A stretch of DNA of 64,000 bases from Pseudomonas abietaniphila. Lineage in GTDB: Bacteria; Pseudomonadota; Gammaproteobacteria; Pseudomonadales; Pseudomonadaceae. Shown here piece after piece: positions 28,589-40,236 of the stretch (positions within the stretch are counted from its first letter, which is position 1; each line of letters starts with the position of its first letter). The notes beneath the pieces were generated by a model that searched no databases, was not told the origin of the DNA, and saw only the letters and a program-made list of their open reading frames with translations. The DNA lies in the NCBI RefSeq assembly GCF_039697315.1, contig NZ_CP155619.1, forward strand, positions 1,922,001 through 1,986,000, written 5' to 3'. The translations under genes and the position numbers were made by a program.

Positions 28589-29449
28589 TCAGCGCTGTGT
28601 CACGGCTTCCTGCTGTTCCTGCACCACACGCACCACGCGTTGCGGGAACGGGATGTCGATGTCGGCGGCGCGCAAGCGATCGCGGATCTCCGCATTGAAG
28701 CGGTTTGAAACCTCACCGAAGTCTCCGGTTTTGGTCCAGACCCGCAACGACACGGTGATCGAGCTGTCGCCCAATGCCGCGACCACGGCCTGTGGCGCAG
28801 GGTCCTGCAGCACTCGCGGATCGTCGGCCATGTCCATCAACACTTGAAGCGCCTGCTTTAGGTCCGCGTCGTAATCGATGCCCACGTCGAAGGTGATCTT
28901 GCGGGTCGGCTGACGGTTGGTGTTGGTGATGATGCCGTTGGACAGATTGCCGTTGGGCAGGATCACTGTCTTGTTGTCGCCGGTGCGGATGATCGTGTGG
29001 AAGATCTGAATACTGTCCACGGTGCCCGCCACGCCTTGCGCTTCGATCCAGTCACCGATGCGAAACGGGCGGAACAGCAGAATCAGCACGCCACCGGCGA
29101 AATTCGCCAGGCTACCCTGCAACGCCAGACCGATGGCCAGGCCGGCCGCACCGATGGCGGCGACGAACGATGTGGTTTCGACGCCGATCATCGAGGCGAC
29201 GCTGACGATCAGCAAGATCTTCAGAATGATATTGGCCAGGCTGCTGATGAAGCCTTGCAGCGCGAGGTCAACGTGACGGTAAGCCAACAGCGCGACCACC
29301 TTGGTGGTCAGCTTGTTGATCAGCCACCAGCCCACCAGCAACACCACGAGTGCCAACAGGACTTTGCTGCCGTACTGCATGACCATGGGAAGCCAGGCCT
29401 GGGAAGCCTTGACCAGGTGATCCACCTGGCCGTTCAAATCCAAATCCAT
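28589..29449 (-). CDS. mscS: Small-conductance mechanosensitive channel, MscS family
   Basis: 286-aa channel that opens under membrane tension to release solutes after osmotic downshock. Three N-terminal hydrophobic segments are visible. The third, pore-lining helix carries the Gly/Ala packing pattern FVAAIGAAGLAIGLALQGSL. The beta domain contains RPFRIGDWIE and the PNGNLSNGIITN motif. Length is the same as E. coli MscS (286 aa). Confidence 0.93.
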   Translation of the reverse strand: MDLDLNGQVDHLVKASQAWLPMVMQYGSKVLLALVVLLVGWWLINKLTTKVVALLAYRHVDLALQGFISSLANIILKILLIVSVASMIGVETTSFVAAIGAAGLAIGLALQGSLANFAGGVLILLFRPFRIGDWIEAQGVAGTVDSIQIFHTIIRTGDNKTVILPNGNLSNGIITNTNRQPTRKITFDVGIDYDADLKQALQVLMDMADDPRVLQDPAPQAVVAALGDSSITVSLRVWTKTGDFGEVSNRFNAEIRDRLRAADIDIPFPQRVVRVVQEQQEAVTQR

Positions 29450-29583
29450 TCATTTCTCCTCGCGGTCGCGAAAACGGAAGACGGAAACGACCGCGGTTCA
29501 AAGCGCCGCCGTTTCCGAGGGACCTGCACTCGGACGCGCACAAACCCATCGGGTTCCCACGCAGAGGCAAATCAGGAAGGCGA

Positions 29584-30069
29584 TCAGTCGCGGAAGTTGT
29601 TGAATTGCAGCGGCATGCCGAACTCTTTGGCGCGCAGGGCCGCGATGGCTTCCTGCAGGTCGTCACGCTTCTTGCCGGTCACGCGCACTTGCTCGCCCTG
29701 GATGGCAGCCTGGACCTTGAGCTTGGCTTCTTTGATATGCGCGACAATCTTCTTGGCCAGCTCCTTGTCGATCCCTTCCTTGAGCGTGGCTTCCTGCTTC
29801 ATGACCTTGCCGGACGCGAAGGGATCCTTCAGTTCAAGGCATTGCACGTCGATCTTGCGCTTGACCAACGCCAGCTTAAGGATCTCGATCATCGCTTCGA
29901 GCTGAAAGCCTTCTTCGGCGGTCATCTTGATCAGCAGGTCTTTTTCCGTGAACTCGAAGCTGCCTTTGCCTTTGAGATCGTAGCGGCGGTCCAGCTCCTT
30001 GATCGCGTTGTCGACGGCATTCGTGACTTCGTGTTTATCCAGTTCGGACACTACGTCGAACGAGGGCAT
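29584..30069 (-). CDS. yajQ: YajQ family nucleotide- and cyclic-di-GMP-binding protein
   Basis: 161-aa protein with the standard start [15 protein letters not shown]. It contains two ferredoxin-like folds with [17 protein letters not shown] and [22 protein letters not shown] at the end. Family members bind nucleotides, and Xanthomonas and Pseudomonas homologs bind c-di-GMP. BifA, a c-di-GMP phosphodiesterase, is in the same window but far away. The ATG at 30069 has GGAGAAT ahead; the frame upstream is non-coding. Confidence 0.95.
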   Translation of the reverse strand: MPSFDVVSELDKHEVTNAVDNAIKELDRRYDLKGKGSFEFTEKDLLIKMTAEEGFQLEAMIEILKLALVKRKIDVQCLELKDPFASGKVMKQEATLKEGIDKELAKKIVAHIKEAKLKVQAAIQGEQVRVTGKKRDDLQEAIAALRAKEFGMPLQFNNFRD

Positions 30070-30178
30070 GTAGATTCTCCAATTGATACGGCGCGGCTCG
30101 ACATGGAAATGGAGCACGCCTGACTTGACGGTATGAAAGCTCGGTCATTATAACGAGACTTTTCCCCCATTCATGTGA

Positions 30179-31162
<984 letters not shown>

Positions 31163-31276
31163 CCCCGGAGACCGGACGGCTACCGGGCTTGCGCCAGACC
31201 ATTTCAAAGGTTCGGGTTTGCGCAGGCCCCGAACAGCGCTAACCTGCCTGTTCCTCATTCGCCAGTGACTTTGCCA

Positions 31277-33325
31277 ATGCCATTGCGCCAGCGCCTCGAA
31301 AACCTGCCGGTCGGCCAAAAGCTGTTGGCCGCCCTGCTGGTCCTGTTGACCACCGTTCTGCTGGTCGCCAACCTGACGTTCATCAGCGCCGCCTATTACA
31401 TTTCCCAGGAAGCCATGGCGCCGCAGGCGTTGCAGACCATCGGCCGACTGATCAGCAACCCCGGCCTGTCAGACCAGGCGTTGTCGTCGCCGTACAACGC
31501 CCAGGCGCTGCTCAAGGAGTTGAAAAATTACACCCCGTTGCGCGCCGCCGCCGTGTATGACACAAACGGCAACCGCCTCGCCCAGGTTCAGCAAGGTGAC
31601 AAACTGCGCCTGCCGGACCATTACCGCAATCTCGAAAGCTGGCGCATCACCGAGTTTCGCAACACCCAGGTCATTCCAATCCCGAAACCGGGTCAGGCGC
31701 CGGGCCATCTGTTGCTGGTCGCCAGCAGCGAACTGCCGACCGCTTTCTATACCGGCACGCTGACTGCCAGTCTTGGCATTCTGATCTTTAGCGTGCTGCT
31801 GTGGGCGGGCGTCGCGCGGCAGATCCGGCGGTTCATCACCGAGCCGATCTATCAGCTGGAACAGCTTTCGCGCAGGGTCACCCGCGAAGAGAACTACGCG
31901 TTGCGCGCGGGCACCGGCAACCGCGACGAAATCGGCTCGCTGGCTGAAGCCTTCAACACCATGCTGTCGCGAATGGAAGCCCGCGAGCAGCAACTCAAGC
32001 GTGCGCGCGACGAGTCTCAGGAGGCTTACGATCAGGCGCAGGGGCTCGCGGAGGAAACCCGCCACACCAACCGCAAGCTGGAGCTGGAAGTCCAGGTACG
32101 AAGCAAGATCGAGAAAAAACTCACGGGCTTTCAGAACTACCTCAACAGCATCATCGACTCCATGCCCTCCGCGCTGATTGCCCTGGACGAACAGCTGTAT
32201 GTCACGCAGTGGAACCAGGAAGCCGGCGCACTTTCCGGCACGCCGCTGGACGAAGCGCTGAACCAGCCGATTTTCCTCGCGTTCCCGCCGATGAAGTCGT
32301 TCCTGCCGCAGATCAAGCAGACCGTCGAGCGCCACACGGTGACCAAGATCGAGCGGGTGACGTGGGTCAAGGGAGAAGTCACGCGGCATTACGCGCTGAC
32401 GTTTTATCCACTGACCGGCGGCGCCGGGCGTGGCGTGGTGATCAGGATCGACGACATCACGCAGCGCCTGTCGCTGGAAGACATGATGGTGCAATCGGAA
32501 AAAATGCTGTCGGTCGGCGGACTCGCGGCGGGCATGGCGCACGAAATCAATAACCCGCTGGGCGCGATCATGCACAACGTGCAGAACATTCGTCGGCGTC
32601 TGTCGCCGGACCTGCCAAAGAACCAGGAACAGGCCGAACAAGAGGGCGTGGAATTGAGCGCGGTGAATCAATACCTCAGCGCGCGCGAGGTGCCGCAGTT
32701 GCTGGACGGCATTCAACAGGCTGGCGCGCGTGCGGCCAAAATCGTCAGCCACATGCTCAGTTTCAGCCGGCGCAGCAACCGGCAGATGGCGCCCTGCGAC
32801 CTGCCGGCACTGATCGACCAGGCCGTGGAAATCGCCAGCAACGACTTCGACCTGACCATCGGGTTCGACTTCAAGGGTCAGAACATCATTCGCCAGTTCG
32901 ACCCCAAACTCGGCCCGGTACCGGGCACCGCCAACGAACTGGAACAGGTCCTGCTCAACCTGCTCAAAAATGCCGCACAGGCCATTCACCAACGCGAAAA
33001 CGAAAAAGAGCCGGGGCGCATCATTCTGCGTACCCGCCTGAATCCGCCATGGGCTGAGATCCAGGTAGAGGACAACGGTGTCGGGATGTCCGAGGCCGTG
33101 CGCAAACGCACCTTCGAGCCGTTCTTCACGACCAAGGAGATCGGTCAGGGCACCGGCCTCGGCTTGTCGGTCTCGTATTTCATCATCACCAATAACCACA
33201 AAGGCCAGATGGAAGTGCACTCCACCCTCGGCCAGGGCACCTGCTTCACGCTGCGCCTGCCATTGGCGGGCAACCCGATGAACGTGCCCGCCCCACAGAT
33301 CATTGGTCAGAACGACCGGGAGTAA
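31277..33325 (+). CDS. Membrane sensor histidine kinase with HAMP and PAS domains
   Basis: 682-aa inner-membrane kinase. TM1 is about residues 13-38 and TM2 about 166-185, bracketing a periplasmic sensor domain. HAMP, a coiled coil and a PAS domain (NSIIDSMPSALIALDEQLYVTQWN) follow. The H-box is GMAHEINNPLG with phospho-His422. The ATPase has NLLKNAAQAI, DNGVGM and GTGLGLSVS. It is of the NtrB/HPK4-like type. Its cognate regulator is not adjacent, so it is an orphan here. The ATG at 31277 is used; a GTG at 31265 would add four residues, and neither has a good ribosome site. The next gene starts 4 bp after the stop. Confidence 0.85.
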   Translation: MPLRQRLENLPVGQKLLAALLVLLTTVLLVANLTFISAAYYISQEAMAPQALQTIGRLISNPGLSDQALSSPYNAQALLKELKNYTPLRAAAVYDTNGNRLAQVQQGDKLRLPDHYRNLESWRITEFRNTQVIPIPKPGQAPGHLLLVASSELPTAFYTGTLTASLGILIFSVLLWAGVARQIRRFITEPIYQLEQLSRRVTREENYALRAGTGNRDEIGSLAEAFNTMLSRMEAREQQLKRARDESQEAYDQAQGLAEETRHTNRKLELEVQVRSKIEKKLTGFQNYLNSIIDSMPSALIALDEQLYVTQWNQEAGALSGTPLDEALNQPIFLAFPPMKSFLPQIKQTVERHTVTKIERVTWVKGEVTRHYALTFYPLTGGAGRGVVIRIDDITQRLSLEDMMVQSEKMLSVGGLAAGMAHEINNPLGAIMHNVQNIRRRLSPDLPKNQEQAEQEGVELSAVNQYLSAREVPQLLDGIQQAGARAAKIVSHMLSFSRRSNRQMAPCDLPALIDQAVEIASNDFDLTIGFDFKGQNIIRQFDPKLGPVPGTANELEQVLLNLLKNAAQAIHQRENEKEPGRIILRTRLNPPWAEIQVEDNGVGMSEAVRKRTFEPFFTTKEIGQGTGLGLSVSYFIITNNHKGQMEVHSTLGQGTCFTLRLPLAGNPMNVPAPQIIGQNDRE

Positions 33326-33329
33326 AACC

Positions 33330-33908
33330 ATGGGATTTCGCTTGTCGAAGATTTACACGCGCACCGGCGACAAAGGTGAAACCGGGCTGGGGGATGGTCG
33401 CCGCGTGACCAAAGACCATCCTCGGGTTGAGGCCATCGGCGAAGTCGATACCTTGAACAGCCAACTGGGTTTGCTGCTGGCGGGACTACGCGACCAAGTG
33501 GCTGCGGTGCCCGCGATGCAGGAAGTCATCGACGCACTGGCGCCCTGTCAGCACCGGTTGTTCGACCTGGGCGGCGAACTGGCGATGCCGACCTACCAGG
33601 CGTTGAACGCGGCGGAAATCGAGCGGCTGGAAACAGCGATTGATCTCTGGAACGAAGAACTCGGGCCCCTTGAGAACTTCATCCTGCCGGGCGGTTCGGC
33701 GCTGATCGCTCAGGCACATGTATGCCGCAGCCTGGCCCGCAGCGCCGAGCGACGCTGTCAGCACCTCAACGCCATCGAGCCACTGGCCGGCGTGGGCATG
33801 GCGTACATCAATCGGTTGTCGGACTTGCTGTTCGTCGCGGCCCGCATCATTGCGCGGCGGCAAGGTGTGGCGGAGATTTTGTGGGAGCCGGCGAAGAAGC
33901 CTGAGTGA
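33330..33908 (+). CDS. Cob(I)alamin adenosyltransferase, PduO type
   Basis: 192-aa enzyme transferring the adenosyl group of ATP to cob(I)alamin to make coenzyme B12. The N-terminal ATP site KIYTRTGDKGETGLGDG is intact. The signature GEVDTLNSQLG and the C-terminal RSAERRCQHLN and NRLSDLLFVAARI are those of PduO-type proteins. The ATG at 33330 is supported by GGGAG 7 nt upstream. It is 4 bp after the sensor-kinase stop, so the two are probably cotranscribed, though no functional link is obvious. Confidence 0.93.
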   Translation: MGFRLSKIYTRTGDKGETGLGDGRRVTKDHPRVEAIGEVDTLNSQLGLLLAGLRDQVAAVPAMQEVIDALAPCQHRLFDLGGELAMPTYQALNAAEIERLETAIDLWNEELGPLENFILPGGSALIAQAHVCRSLARSAERRCQHLNAIEPLAGVGMAYINRLSDLLFVAARIIARRQGVAEILWEPAKKPE

Positions 33909-33919
33909 TCACAAAAACT

Positions 33920-34051
33920 GTAGGAGCGTAGCTTGTCCCGCGATCTGCCGGGAACCGGCAGCCATCCGGTAAACGCAGTGTGTCTGGCGGACCGAGTTTA
34001 CCGGGGTTGCGGCGGGTTCCCCCCCGATCGCGGGACAAGCCACGCTCCTAC
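33920..34051. repeat. REPIN between convergent genes
   Basis: GTAGGAGCGTAGCTTGTCCC with GCGATCTGCCGGGAACCGGC opens and GATCGCGGGACAAGCCACGC with TCCTAC closes a 132-bp inverted pair, the same type and size as the units in the two repeat islands. It fills the gap after the cobalamin adenosyltransferase gene. Confidence 0.85.
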
Positions 34052-34063
34052 AGGTGGTTGATG

Positions 34064-35008
34064 TCAGTTATCTGGCCAGAACGCCCGGATCCCGGCCACG
34101 CCTTGCGCGCCGCTCTCCCACGCCTGCTGACGCTCCGCCGGGCCAACGCCGCCCAACAGATAAACCGGCTTGCTGAAGCCTTCGATCAACTCGCGCGCTT
34201 TTTCCCAACCCAGCGGTTGCGCATCGGGATGCGTCTGGGTCGGCTGAATCGGGGACAGCGTGACGAAATCCACGCCCATCTGTTCGGCCAGCGACAACTC
34301 TTCGGCGTTATGGCAGGAGGCCGCCAGCCAGCGCTCTTCAGGGAACGGACGGCCCTTGCTGGCGTATTTGCGTAGTTGCTTGCTTGTCAGATGCCAACCT
34401 GCGGCCGGAAAGTCACCCAGCCACTCCAGCGGGCCTTTGAGCATCAGTTGCGCCTTTCCTGCACAGAGCCCGACGGCGTCCACTGCCACATCGCGGTACT
34501 TCGGGTCATAGCCATTCGGGGCGCGCAATTGAATCAGCTTGATACCGCCTGCAATCGCCTTCTGCATCCCCTGCAACAACTTCGGGGTCTCGAGGGCGTC
34601 CGGCGTGATCAGGTATTCGCCCGGCAGGCGCGCCGCCGCGACGATTGGCTGATTCGCCGCTGGAAATTCATAGCTGGTCAACTCGCGGTTCGACACCCAG
34701 GCCAGCGGCTGGCCTTCGGCGCCATGGGGCTCGCCGGTGAACGAGGAGACTTCCCAGACATCCAGCAACACTTGCTTGTCCGGGTAATCGTGTTTGATCT
34801 TGATCAGCGGGCGCGCCGCCACGACGGCGATGCCCAGTTCTTCTTTCAGCTCACGGGCCAAGGCTACCTGGACGGTTTCGTCCGGCTCGACCTTGCCACC
34901 GGGAAACTCCCACAAACCGCCCTGATGCTGTTTGTCAGCGCGTCGGGCAATGAGAATCTTGCCGTCGGTGCCACGAATGACCGCGGCGGCTACATGGACT
35001 CGTTTCAC
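34064..35008 (-). CDS. Fused Nudix (MutT-type) hydrolase and ThiE/TenI-like domain protein
   Basis: 314-aa two-domain protein. Residues about 1-130 are a Nudix hydrolase with a full Nudix box (GGKVEPDETVQVALARELKE then ELG), likely cleaning oxidised nucleotides such as 8-oxo-dGTP. Residues about 140-314 resemble thiamine phosphate synthase/TenI. However, the usual phosphate and Mg sites are altered: QLRxK reads IQLRAPN, the GQxD region reads TSKQL, and the TxTK loop reads PTQTHP. Thiamine phosphate synthase activity is doubtful. The GTG at 35008 has AGGAAGG upstream and starts MKRVHVAAAVI; longer frames run into the GST gene. The GST stop lies 2 bp upstream. Confidence 0.88.
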   Translation of the reverse strand: MKRVHVAAAVIRGTDGKILIARRADKQHQGGLWEFPGGKVEPDETVQVALARELKEELGIAVVAARPLIKIKHDYPDKQVLLDVWEVSSFTGEPHGAEGQPLAWVSNRELTSYEFPAANQPIVAAARLPGEYLITPDALETPKLLQGMQKAIAGGIKLIQLRAPNGYDPKYRDVAVDAVGLCAGKAQLMLKGPLEWLGDFPAAGWHLTSKQLRKYASKGRPFPEERWLAASCHNAEELSLAEQMGVDFVTLSPIQPTQTHPDAQPLGWEKARELIEGFSKPVYLLGGVGPAERQQAWESGAQGVAGIRAFWPDN

Positions 35009-35010
35009 AT

Positions 35011-35637
35011 TCAACCTTCCTCTAAACCTGCCTGCTGCCAGCGCTTGAATGCAGGCCATTGGTAAATCGTCTCGACATACGCGGCCGCGTCGGCTGGCAA
35101 CTCGACGCGATACGTGCGCAGGCGCACGGCGACCGGTGCAAAGAACGCATCGATGATGCCTGGCTTGCCAAACAGGAACGGCCCGCTTTCCTTCGACGCC
35201 GAACGGCACTCGGCCCACAGCGCGATGACGCGGTCGATGTCGGTTTGCGCCTCTACGGGAATCACTTCAAGCGCTTCGTCACGACGCAGATCCATGGGCA
35301 GGTTCGAACGCAGCCCCATGAAGCCGCTGTGCATCTGTGCGCACGCCGAACGCGCCTGCGCCCGGGCCGCCGTGTCAGCTGGCCATACGCCGGCCTTGGG
35401 GAACAGTTCGGCCAGGTATTCGCAGATCGCCAGCGAGTCGATGATGGTGCCGTGCTCGCTCTTGAGTGCAGGGACCTTGCCGCTGGGCGAGTGTTCTCGG
35501 ATCAGCCGATCGGTGTCGGCCTGATTCAAGCGGATGACCTGATCGGTGAAGGGCGCACCGATCATCTCCAGCACCAGCCACGGGCGCATGGACCAGGAGG
35601 AATAGCGTTTGTCGCCGATGATCAGATGCAGGCTCAT
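35011..35637 (-). CDS. Glutathione S-transferase family protein
   Basis: 208-aa protein with an N-terminal thioredoxin-like domain (LIIGDKRYSSWSMRPWLVL; the Ser in YSSWS fits the glutathione-activating residue of zeta- or omega-like types). The glutathione-binding SGKVPAL and DSLAICEYLAE segments are present, followed by a helical C-terminal domain. The substrate is unknown. It is cotranscribed with the Nudix gene downstream (2-bp gap). Confidence 0.9.
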   Translation of the reverse strand: MSLHLIIGDKRYSSWSMRPWLVLEMIGAPFTDQVIRLNQADTDRLIREHSPSGKVPALKSEHGTIIDSLAICEYLAELFPKAGVWPADTAARAQARSACAQMHSGFMGLRSNLPMDLRRDEALEVIPVEAQTDIDRVIALWAECRSASKESGPFLFGKPGIIDAFFAPVAVRLRTYRVELPADAAAYVETIYQWPAFKRWQQAGLEEG

Positions 35638-35679
35638 GGTCTAGCTCCGTTGAACATACGATGTCTCAACATTGCGGTA

Positions 35680-35760
35680 GCGAATTCATTCGCGATGAGG
35701 GTTTCCAGACGATGGATTTACGTCGACCGCCCTGGCCTCTCGCGAATGAATTCGTTCCCA
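35680..35760. repeat. REPIN of a third sequence type
   Basis: GCGAATTCATTCGCGA and TCGCGAATGAATTCGTTCCC are inverted arms 81 bp across. They lie in the 181-bp gap between the GST and argJ genes, which holds nothing else. Confidence 0.75.
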
Positions 35761-35818
35761 CAGATTTAGCGCAAGGGTCTGCAACTCTTGCTCGATGCCA
35801 ACTGCCATCAAATCATGA

Positions 35819-37036
35819 TCAGGTGCGGTATTCCGCGTTGATCTTCACGTATTCGTGGGACAGGTCGGTGGTCCAGATCGTCTCGCTGCAATCACCGCGA
35901 CCCAGCTCGATACGGATGGTGATTTCTTCTTCAGCCATCACCGCCGAGCCCTGTGCTTCGGTGTACGTCGACGCGCGCGCGCCTTTGCTGGCGATGCAGA
36001 CGCCGCTGAGGTACACGTCGATCTTGCTCACGTCGAGGTCCGGCACACCGGCGCGGCCTACAGCCGCCAGAATACGACCCCAGTTCGGATCGGAGGCGAA
36101 CAGCGCAGTCTTGATCAACGGCGAGTGAGCGACGGTGTAGCCGACATCCAGGCATTCCTGATGGTTGCCGCCGCCGTTGACTTCGACGGTCACGAACTTG
36201 GTCGCACCTTCGCCGTCACGCACGATGGCCTGCGCCACATCCATGCACACCTCGAACACGGCTTTCTTCAAAGCCTCGAACAGCGGGCCGCGGGCTTCGG
36301 TCACTTCCGGCAGGTTGGCCTGGCCGGTGGCGATCAGCATGCAGCAATCGTTGGTCGAGGTGTCGCCGTCAATGGTGATGCGGTTGAACGACTTGTTCGC
36401 GCCATCACGAATCAGGTCCTGCAGCACGCTCTGGGACACCTTGGCGTCAGTGGCGATGTAACCCAGCATGGTCGCCATGTTGGGGCGAATCATGCCGGCG
36501 CCTTTGCTGATGCCGGTGACAGTGACGGTCACGCCATCGATCTGGAACTGACGGCTCGCGCCTTTTGGCAGGGTGTCGGTGGTCATGATGCCGGTGGCCG
36601 CAGCCGCCCAGTTATCCACAGACAGGTCATCGAGCGCGGCTTGCAGTGCGCCTTCGATCTTTTCCACAGGCAGCGGCTCACCGATCACGCCCGTGGAGAA
36701 CGGCAGCACAGCGCTGGCCTCGACGCCCGTGATCTCGGCCAGCTTGGCCGTGGTGCGCTCTGCAGCGACCAGACCCGGTTCACCGGTGCCTGCGTTCGCG
36801 TTGCCAGTGTTGGTCAGCAGGTAACGCACGGTACCTTGCACGCGCTGTTTGGAAAGAATCACCGGTGCCGCGCAGAACGCGTTCAGGGTGAAAACGCCCG
36901 CGACGCTGGAGCCTTCGGCGCAGCGCATGACGACCACATCCTTGCGCCCAGGACGCTTGATGCCGGCAGAGGCGATACCCAGTTCAAAACCCGGAACCGG
37001 GTGCAGAGTCGGCAGAGGACCAAGACCAACAGCCAT
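35819..37036 (-). CDS. argJ: Bifunctional ornithine acetyltransferase / N-acetylglutamate synthase ArgJ
   Basis: 405-aa enzyme of the cyclic arginine pathway that moves the acetyl group from N-acetylornithine to glutamate and can also use acetyl-CoA. The proenzyme cleaves itself between Ala and Thr in [13 protein letters not shown]; the Thr becomes the nucleophile. The substrate segment GDTSTNDCC and the C-terminus [19 protein letters not shown] are canonical. It starts 135 bp after the secA stop, beyond the secA terminator. Confidence 0.97.
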   Translation of the reverse strand: MAVGLGPLPTLHPVPGFELGIASAGIKRPGRKDVVVMRCAEGSSVAGVFTLNAFCAAPVILSKQRVQGTVRYLLTNTGNANAGTGEPGLVAAERTTAKLAEITGVEASAVLPFSTGVIGEPLPVEKIEGALQAALDDLSVDNWAAAATGIMTTDTLPKGASRQFQIDGVTVTVTGISKGAGMIRPNMATMLGYIATDAKVSQSVLQDLIRDGANKSFNRITIDGDTSTNDCCMLIATGQANLPEVTEARGPLFEALKKAVFEVCMDVAQAIVRDGEGATKFVTVEVNGGGNHQECLDVGYTVAHSPLIKTALFASDPNWGRILAAVGRAGVPDLDVSKIDVYLSGVCIASKGARASTYTEAQGSAVMAEEEITIRIELGRGDCSETIWTTDLSHEYVKINAEYRT

Positions 37037-37097
37037 GAAGTGCGCTCCTTGAGAGATGTCACGCCGCGCGGGGCAACCGGCACGGCTCGATCAATTG

Positions 37098-37130
37098 AAA
37101 AACGCCGCGACGGCAAAGCCGGTCGCGGCG
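37098..37130 (-). terminator. Rho-independent terminator of secA
   Basis: On the minus strand CGCCGCGACCGGC, a TTTG loop and GCCGTCGCGGCG are followed by TTTTTC, 41 bp past the secA stop. It sits between secA and argJ on the same strand. Confidence 0.9.
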
Positions 37131-37170
37131 CGGTGTAACGGTTCAGATGCAGCGGGCCAGTGTGTCCGGC

Positions 37171-39918
37171 TTAGTTGATCTGACCGTGACAGTGTTTGAA
37201 TTTCTTGCCCGAACCACACCAGCACAGTTCGTTGCGGCCCAGCTTCTGATCGTTACGGACTGGAGACAGGGCAGCCGCCGCGACGGCAACATCATCGCCC
37301 TCCTCGGCCAGCACGTCCGGATGATCCAGACCCGGTGCTTCCGCGTGCTGGAACTGCATGCGCTGAGCCAGCTCTTCGGCTTCGCGACGCAGACGCGCCT
37401 CTTCTTCCGCCGGATCTTCGCGACGAACCTGTACGTGTGACAGCACACGGATGGTGTCGCGCTTGATCGAATCCAGCAGTTCCTGGAACAGGGTGAAGGA
37501 CTCGCGCTTGTATTCCTGCTTCGGGTTCTTCTGAGCGTAGCCGCGCAGGTGAATACCGTGACGCAGGTGGTCCATGGTCGACAGGTGGTCTTTCCACAGA
37601 TCGTCCAGAACGCGCAGCAGAATCTGCTTTTCGAAGGTGCGCAGGGCTTCGGCGCTGGCCTGGTCTTCTTTCTCGTTGTAAGCCGCCATGATGGCTTCCA
37701 ACAGTTTTGGACGCAGGTTTTCTTCGTGCAGGTGATCGTCTTCGTCCAGCCACTGCTGAATCGGCAGCTTCACGCCGAAATCGCTGTTCAGGGCTGCTTC
37801 CAGACCTGCCACGTCCCACTGCTCTGGCAGCGACTGTGGAGGAATGTGCGCACTGATGGTGGCGTCGAGGACTTCTTCGCGGAACTCGGCAATGGTGTCA
37901 CCAATGTTGGTCGCAGCCAGCAGGCTGTTACGCATGTGGTAGATCACTTTACGCTGTTCGTTGGAAACGTCGTCGAACTCGAGCAGTTGCTTACGAATGT
38001 CGAAGTTACGGCCTTCAACCTTGCGCTGCGCCTTCTCGATGGCGTTGGTCACCATACGGTGCTCGATCGCCTCGCCGGACTGCATGCCCAGCGCTTTCAT
38101 AAAGTTCTTCACCCGGTCAGAGGCAAAGATGCGCATCAGGCTGTCTTCCAGCGACAGGTAGAAACGGCTGGAACCGGTGTCGCCCTGACGACCGGCGCGA
38201 CCGCGCAGCTGGTTGTCGATACGGCGCGATTCGTGACGCTCGGACGCGATCACGTGCAGGCCGCCCGCCTCGATCACCTGCTGATGGCGTTTCTGCCAGT
38301 CGGCCTTGATCTGAGCGATCTGCTCTGGCGTTGGATCTTCCAGGCTGGCCACTTCGACTTCCCAGTTACCGCCCAGCAGGATGTCAGTACCACGACCGGC
38401 CATGTTGGTGGCGATGGTCAGCGCACCCGGACGACCGGCTTGCGCGATGATCTCGGCTTCTTTTTCGTGGAATTTGGCGTTCAGAACCTTGTGGTCGATG
38501 CCTTCCTTGCGCAGCAGATTGGACATGTGCTCGGAAGTTTCGATAGTCGCAGTACCCACCAGCACCGGACGTTGCTCGGCCAGGCAGGCCTTGATGTCGG
38601 TGATGATTGCCGCGTATTTCTCTTCGGCGGTCAGGTACACCAGGTCGTTGAAGTCTTTGCGCGCCAACGGCTTGTTCGGCGGAATGACCATCACGGCCAG
38701 TGCGTAGATCTGGTGGAATTCGAACGCTTCGGTGTCTGCAGTACCGGTCATGCCGGACAGCTTGTTGTACAGACGGAAGTAGTTCTGGAACGTGGTCGAA
38801 GCCAGGGTCTGGCTCTCGGCCTGAATGTTCAGGTGCTCTTTGGCTTCGATCGCCTGGTGCAGACCTTCCGACAGACGACGACCCGGCATGGTACGGCCGG
38901 TGTGTTCGTCGACCAGAAGGATCTGGCCGTCCTGAACGATGTACTCGACGTTGCGATGGAACAGCTTGTGCGCACGCAGACCGGCGTAGACGTGGGTCAG
39001 CAGGCCCAGGTTATGCGCGGAGTACAGGCTCTCGCCTTCGGCCAGCAGGCCGACTTCGGTGAGCATTTCTTCGATGAACTGGTGACCGGACTCGTTCAGC
39101 TCCACCTGACGCGATTTCTCGTCAATGGTGAAGTGCCCTTGCTTGGTGACCACGCCTTCCACTTCCTCGATGTGCTGCTTGAGTTTAGGGATCAGCTTGT
39201 TGATTTCGGTGTAGAGCTTGGAGCTGTCTTCGGCCTGGCCGGAGATGATCAGCGGCGTACGGGCTTCGTCGATGAGGATCGAGTCCACTTCGTCGATCAC
39301 CGCGAAATTCAGCTCGCGCTGGAATTTGTCTTCCAGGCTGAACGCCATGTTGTCGCGCAGGTAGTCGAAACCAAATTCGTTGTTGGTGCCGTAGGTAATG
39401 TCCGAGCCATACGCAGCGCGCTTCTCTTCTGGCGGCTGGAATGGCGTGACAACACCGACGGTCAGGCCGAGGAATTCGTACAGTGGACGCATCCAGTTGG
39501 CATCACGACGGGCCAGGTAGTCGTTCACGGTGACCACGTGCACGCCTTTGCCGGACAGTGCGTTGAGGTACACCGCCAGGGTCGCTACCAGGGTTTTACC
39601 TTCACCGGTACGCATCTCGGCGATCATGCCTTCGTGCAGCGTCATGCCGCCGATCAGCTGAACGTCGAAGTGACGCATCCCCATGATGCGCTTGCCCGCT
39701 TCACGGCAGACCGCGAACGCTTCGGGCAGGAGCTGATCGAGGGTCTCACCTTTGGCTATGCGGGCCTTGAACTCTTCGGTTTTGGCACGCAGTTGCTCGT
39801 CCGAAAGGGCCACCATTTGCTCTTCGAAGCTGTTGACGACCTGAACCGTCTTGAGCATGCGCTTCACTTCGCGCTCGTTTTTGCTTCCGAAAAGTTTTTT
39901 TAACAAAGGTGCAAACAT
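37171..39918 (-). CDS. secA: Preprotein translocase ATPase SecA
   Basis: 915-aa motor that drives preproteins through SecYEG. Walker A is seen in [15 protein letters not shown], the DEAD-type box in [15 protein letters not shown], and the second helicase lobe in [14 protein letters not shown]. The C-terminal zinc tail [15 protein letters not shown], used for SecB binding, is intact. The ATG at 39918 gives the conserved start [11 protein letters not shown]; six extra residues would be added by an upstream ATG. Its leader runs back to back with dciA. Confidence 0.98.
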   Translation of the reverse strand: MFAPLLKKLFGSKNEREVKRMLKTVQVVNSFEEQMVALSDEQLRAKTEEFKARIAKGETLDQLLPEAFAVCREAGKRIMGMRHFDVQLIGGMTLHEGMIAEMRTGEGKTLVATLAVYLNALSGKGVHVVTVNDYLARRDANWMRPLYEFLGLTVGVVTPFQPPEEKRAAYGSDITYGTNNEFGFDYLRDNMAFSLEDKFQRELNFAVIDEVDSILIDEARTPLIISGQAEDSSKLYTEINKLIPKLKQHIEEVEGVVTKQGHFTIDEKSRQVELNESGHQFIEEMLTEVGLLAEGESLYSAHNLGLLTHVYAGLRAHKLFHRNVEYIVQDGQILLVDEHTGRTMPGRRLSEGLHQAIEAKEHLNIQAESQTLASTTFQNYFRLYNKLSGMTGTADTEAFEFHQIYALAVMVIPPNKPLARKDFNDLVYLTAEEKYAAIITDIKACLAEQRPVLVGTATIETSEHMSNLLRKEGIDHKVLNAKFHEKEAEIIAQAGRPGALTIATNMAGRGTDILLGGNWEVEVASLEDPTPEQIAQIKADWQKRHQQVIEAGGLHVIASERHESRRIDNQLRGRAGRQGDTGSSRFYLSLEDSLMRIFASDRVKNFMKALGMQSGEAIEHRMVTNAIEKAQRKVEGRNFDIRKQLLEFDDVSNEQRKVIYHMRNSLLAATNIGDTIAEFREEVLDATISAHIPPQSLPEQWDVAGLEAALNSDFGVKLPIQQWLDEDDHLHEENLRPKLLEAIMAAYNEKEDQASAEALRTFEKQILLRVLDDLWKDHLSTMDHLRHGIHLRGYAQKNPKQEYKRESFTLFQELLDSIKRDTIRVLSHVQVRREDPAEEEARLRREAEELAQRMQFQHAEAPGLDHPDVLAEEGDDVAVAAAALSPVRNDQKLGRNELCWCGSGKKFKHCHGQIN

Positions 39919-40236
39919 ATCGACAGGATCTTCCACACATAGGGATGGAGGGCGGCCCCGTGAGTCGCCCGTGCAGCCCTCATGGCCGCATGCGAACGAG
40001 CATTCTACCCGGAAATGGTGGTGAGGAAAGTGGCGTTATTCCACGATGCTGGCACAGCAATGTTACGGGGCAGAAGTACAATAGGGGCATTTCTTGGGAC
40101 TTCAACCCGTAGCGGGCAGAAGTTTTATTAATGTTTTTTCATGAACCGGCGATTGGCACGGGTGAAACTTCAAGGCTTGCCGGGCCGATGGGAGCTTTCT
40201 GATACTATCTTGCGCTTGTAAGAAAAGGTATCTCTC
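39919..40236. other. Divergent secA-dciA intergenic region
   Basis: 318 bp without a gene. A possible plus-strand promoter for dciA is TTGCCG (40177-40182), 18 bp, GATACT (40201-40206). No repeats, and no credible secretion-monitor (SecM-like) reading frame, are visible ahead of secA. Confidence 0.4.

Noticed and set aside
37549..39903. 784-aa plus-strand open frame
   Set aside because: It lies entirely antisense to secA, is rich in His, Gln and Val from complementary codon bias, and matches no fold. It is a shadow of a GC-rich gene.
40021..40082. Sigma-54 promoter before dciA (TGGCAC at 40050)
   Set aside because: The TTGC element is missing at the required spacing.
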